Source of the DNA: Woeseiaceae bacterium
GTDB taxonomy: Bacteria > Pseudomonadota > Gammaproteobacteria > Steroidobacterales > Woeseiaceae
Length of the DNA: 64,000 bases
Assembly (NCBI GenBank): GCA_028289545.1
Contig: JANQPG010000008.1
Span: forward strand, 1-64,000
Direction of reading: 5' to 3'
Positions 62,337 through 64,000 of the stretch are shown in pieces; position 1 is the first letter of the stretch; each line of letters begins with the position of its first letter. The notes beneath the pieces were generated by a model. The model was given only the letters and a program-made list of their open reading frames with translations. It did not search any database and had not been told where the DNA came from. A program made the position numbers and the translations under genes.

Positions 62337-63497
62337 ATGACGAACCATCTGATCCGCTCGATTGCCGCCGCTCACCTGATGCTGTTCCTCACGGCCTGTG
62401 GCGTGATGCCGCATCCGGAAGCCGTTCCGTCGATCTCCAGCGATCGAGCTACCGAGCTGGATAGTGCACTGGCGGACGTCGTGGCGCGGCACAAAATCAA
62501 CACGGCCGCCGTTGCAGTTATCGAGAACGGAGCGGTGGTCTGGAGCAATCACTACGGGCTGCAATCCCCGGACGTCCCGGCGTCCGCCCAGACCCTGTAC
62601 GACGTCGGCTCCATTACCAAGACCGTAGTCGCCGAGACCGTGCTGAGACTGGTGGCTGACGGCAAGCTGTCGCTTGACGAGTCGATGTCCGCGTACTGGC
62701 TCGATCCGGACCTCGAGGACGACCTACGCCATCAACTGCTTACGCCGCGCATGGCGCTATCCCATACCACGGGCTTCATGAACTGGCGTTTCTTTGCCGA
62801 GGGTCGAAAACTCGCGTTCATCAACGAACCCGGAACGCGTTTCGGCTACTCGGGCGAAGGGTTTGAGTATCTCGCCAGGTTTGTCGAGGCCAAGCTCGAT
62901 CAGCCATTCGAGCAGCTGGCCCGACGCTATGTGTTCGAGCCATCCGGTGTCAGCAGCGCCGCAATGAGCGTTGACCCCGACAACTTTCCCTCTATCGCAC
63001 AGGCGTTGGATTCCGAGGGCCAATTCCCCGGCTATTACTGCAGACCGGAAGGATGGTGCCGGGAAACAGGCGATTTCTCCGCGGCGGGGAGCATGGTAAT
63101 CACCCTGGAGGGCCTTACCCGATTCGTGATTCGGACCATGCGCGGGGACGGCTTGACGCCGGAGCTCATGGCCGAGCGCAACACCTTGCACGCCGAGCAG
63201 GAAGCCATCGACTGCAGCCAGGTGCCCGAAGTGCTTTGCCCCGTCAGGGTCGGCTACGGACTGGGATGGAACATTGTCGAGCTCGAAAACGACAAGATCA
63301 TTGGCCACCGCGGCTCTGACTGGTCCGTCGTGTCGTTGGCGTACTACTACGAAACCAGCCGGGATGGCCTCGTCGTCCTGTTCAACGCACCCAATCGTGC
63401 CGGCATTGCCGCGATGGTGGATACCCTGCAGCTGCTGGATCCTGATTCGCCCGAGCTGCACGGGTACATCGCTCGTCGAGCCCGCGCCGAAAACTGA
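62337..63497 (+). CDS. Serine hydrolase lipoprotein (class C beta-lactamase fold)
   Basis: This 386-aa protein has a canonical lipobox LTAC (C21). The catalytic set is SITK (S92, K95), YSG (Y171) and HRG (324-326). It resembles the catalytic half of the 58810 gene product (TGFMNWRF, YSGEGFEYLARFVEAKL), so the two are paralogues, this one without the sugar-binding module. It could be an esterase, D-amino-acid peptidase or beta-lactamase-related enzyme. HRG in place of KTG is usual for the esterase-like members. Confidence 0.88.
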   Translation: MTNHLIRSIAAAHLMLFLTACGVMPHPEAVPSISSDRATELDSALADVVARHKINTAAVAVIENGAVVWSNHYGLQSPDVPASAQTLYDVGSITKTVVAETVLRLVADGKLSLDESMSAYWLDPDLEDDLRHQLLTPRMALSHTTGFMNWRFFAEGRKLAFINEPGTRFGYSGEGFEYLARFVEAKLDQPFEQLARRYVFEPSGVSSAAMSVDPDNFPSIAQALDSEGQFPGYYCRPEGWCRETGDFSAAGSMVITLEGLTRFVIRTMRGDGLTPELMAERNTLHAEQEAIDCSQVPEVLCPVRVGYGLGWNIVELENDKIIGHRGSDWSVVSLAYYYETSRDGLVVLFNAPNRAGIAAMVDTLQLLDPDSPELHGYIARRARAEN

Positions 63498-63589
63498 CAC
63501 ACCGAACTCCCTCTGTTCGGCCCGGTCTTTCTTGTTGAGGTCGGCCATCGGATACACTCTGGCCAGCATACTCACGACAGGCGAAGACA

Positions 63590-64000
63590 ATGACGGGCAA
63601 AACCAAACTGGTACCGATTTTGACGGCGATATGGGCCTTGGGCGGATGCGATTCGGCGTCGACGGCCGCTCAGGAGCACGACGATATGGCCCATTCGGGC
63701 CCGGCCATGAATTTCCATCGCGTGAGTGCTCGGCTGGCAACGGGCGGACATGTTGTGGGCGACGGTATTGCGGCGCTCGAGAAACAGGGCGTCTCACTGG
63801 TCATCGACCTCCGCGACAAGCCGCCCGAAGGCCATGAGCAGCGTCTGGCCGCTGCAGGCATCCGCTACATCAACGTGCCGGTCGTCTGGAAAGCGCCGAA
63901 ACCCGAGGACTTCACGGAGTTTGCTCGTCACATGTCGGCAAACGAAGGCGAGCATATTCTGGTGCAATGCCAGGCTAATTACCGGGCGTCCGCGATGACC
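63590..64000 (+). CDS. Tyrosine-phosphatase-like lipoprotein, N-terminal part (cut by window edge)
   Basis: At least 137 residues are visible, with lipobox LGGC (C20). The fold is that of beta-lactamase-hydrolase-like/dual-specificity phosphatases: RVSARLATGGHVVGDGIAALEKQGVSLVIDLR, RYINVPVVWKAPKPEDFTEFARHM, then the P-loop ILVQCQANYRASA with a C-x4-R spacing as in that subgroup. The histidine before the cysteine is replaced by glutamine. The stop lies beyond the window. Confidence 0.75.
   Translation, partial: MTGKTKLVPILTAIWALGGCDSASTAAQEHDDMAHSGPAMNFHRVSARLATGGHVVGDGIAALEKQGVSLVIDLRDKPPEGHEQRLAAAGIRYINVPVVWKAPKPEDFTEFARHMSANEGEHILVQCQANYRASAMT

Noticed and set aside
1..64000. tRNA, rRNA, CRISPR arrays, insertion sequences, integrases and attachment sites
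   Set aside because: I looked in the intergenic regions and found no cloverleaf-like block, regularly spaced repeat array, transposase or paired terminal repeats. A tRNAscan/Infernal run would settle the RNA question.

Overview
The window reads as a high-GC Gram-negative chromosome segment, most likely a free-living gammaproteobacterium. The reasons are a TonB-dependent receptor, many lipoprotein signals, two tripartite RND efflux systems, periplasmic molybdenum hydroxylase subunits and dense co-directional operons with many ATGA start/stop overlaps. The taxon is inferred from gene content only. I saw no tRNA, rRNA, CRISPR array, insertion sequence or phage gene.

Region 1 (1-19177) is a beta-glucan/cellulose utilisation locus in two convergent operons. 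The plus operon carries the end of a TonB-dependent receptor, three tandem flavin-dependent tryptophan-halogenase-family genes (the first with a -1 frameshift at an A-tract, the second lacking the known catalytic motifs), an FG-GAP/UnbV lipoprotein, a GH9 cellulase and a GH3 exo-beta-glucosidase with an ExoP-type C-terminus. The minus operon, headed by a LacI-type regulator, carries a GPH-type sugar transporter, a GH94 phosphorylase, gluconokinase, a secreted CBM9-like protein and a sodium/sugar symporter. The GH94 enzyme has the residues expected of cellobionic acid phosphorylase, so with gluconokinase it forms a route for oxidised cellodextrins: outer-membrane uptake, cleavage by GH9/GH3, import, phosphorolysis to glucose-1-phosphate plus gluconate, then 6-phosphogluconate.

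Region 2 (19299-28744) is a set of small redox and stress units: a PNPOx-like protein and an AhpD-like protein divergent from a LysR regulator; an IorA/IorB-type molybdenum oxidoreductase; an apparently autoregulated, possibly leaderless TetR gene followed by a gene remnant and a SnoaL-like protein; an AHSA1-like protein; a GST divergent from an HxlR regulator; a methyltransferase-like protein; and a bactofilin.

Region 3 (28893-49525) is dominated by efflux: an OMF-MFP-RND operon with a TetR gene and two matching palindromes, and an MFP-RND-OMF operon that continues into a peroxiredoxin and a cyclic-nucleotide-domain/thioredoxin-reductase-like flavoprotein. SDRs, an EthD-domain protein and AraC and LysR regulators surround them.

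Region 4 (50002-64000) is accessory in character: a PKD-domain secreted protein, a membrane alpha/beta hydrolase, a YdjM-like membrane protein, then a compact three-gene operon (54640-56697) encoding a probable ADP-ribosyltransferase of the R-STS-ExE type, an unknown helical protein and a membrane-anchored degenerate receiver domain. This operon is the best candidate in the window for an undescribed system. After it come a membrane glutaredoxin, an Orc1/Cdc6-like P-loop ATPase with a winged-helix-like tail, two class C beta-lactamase-fold serine hydrolases (one fused to a CBM9-like module), small secreted or membrane proteins, and a truncated tyrosine-phosphatase-like lipoprotein at the right edge.
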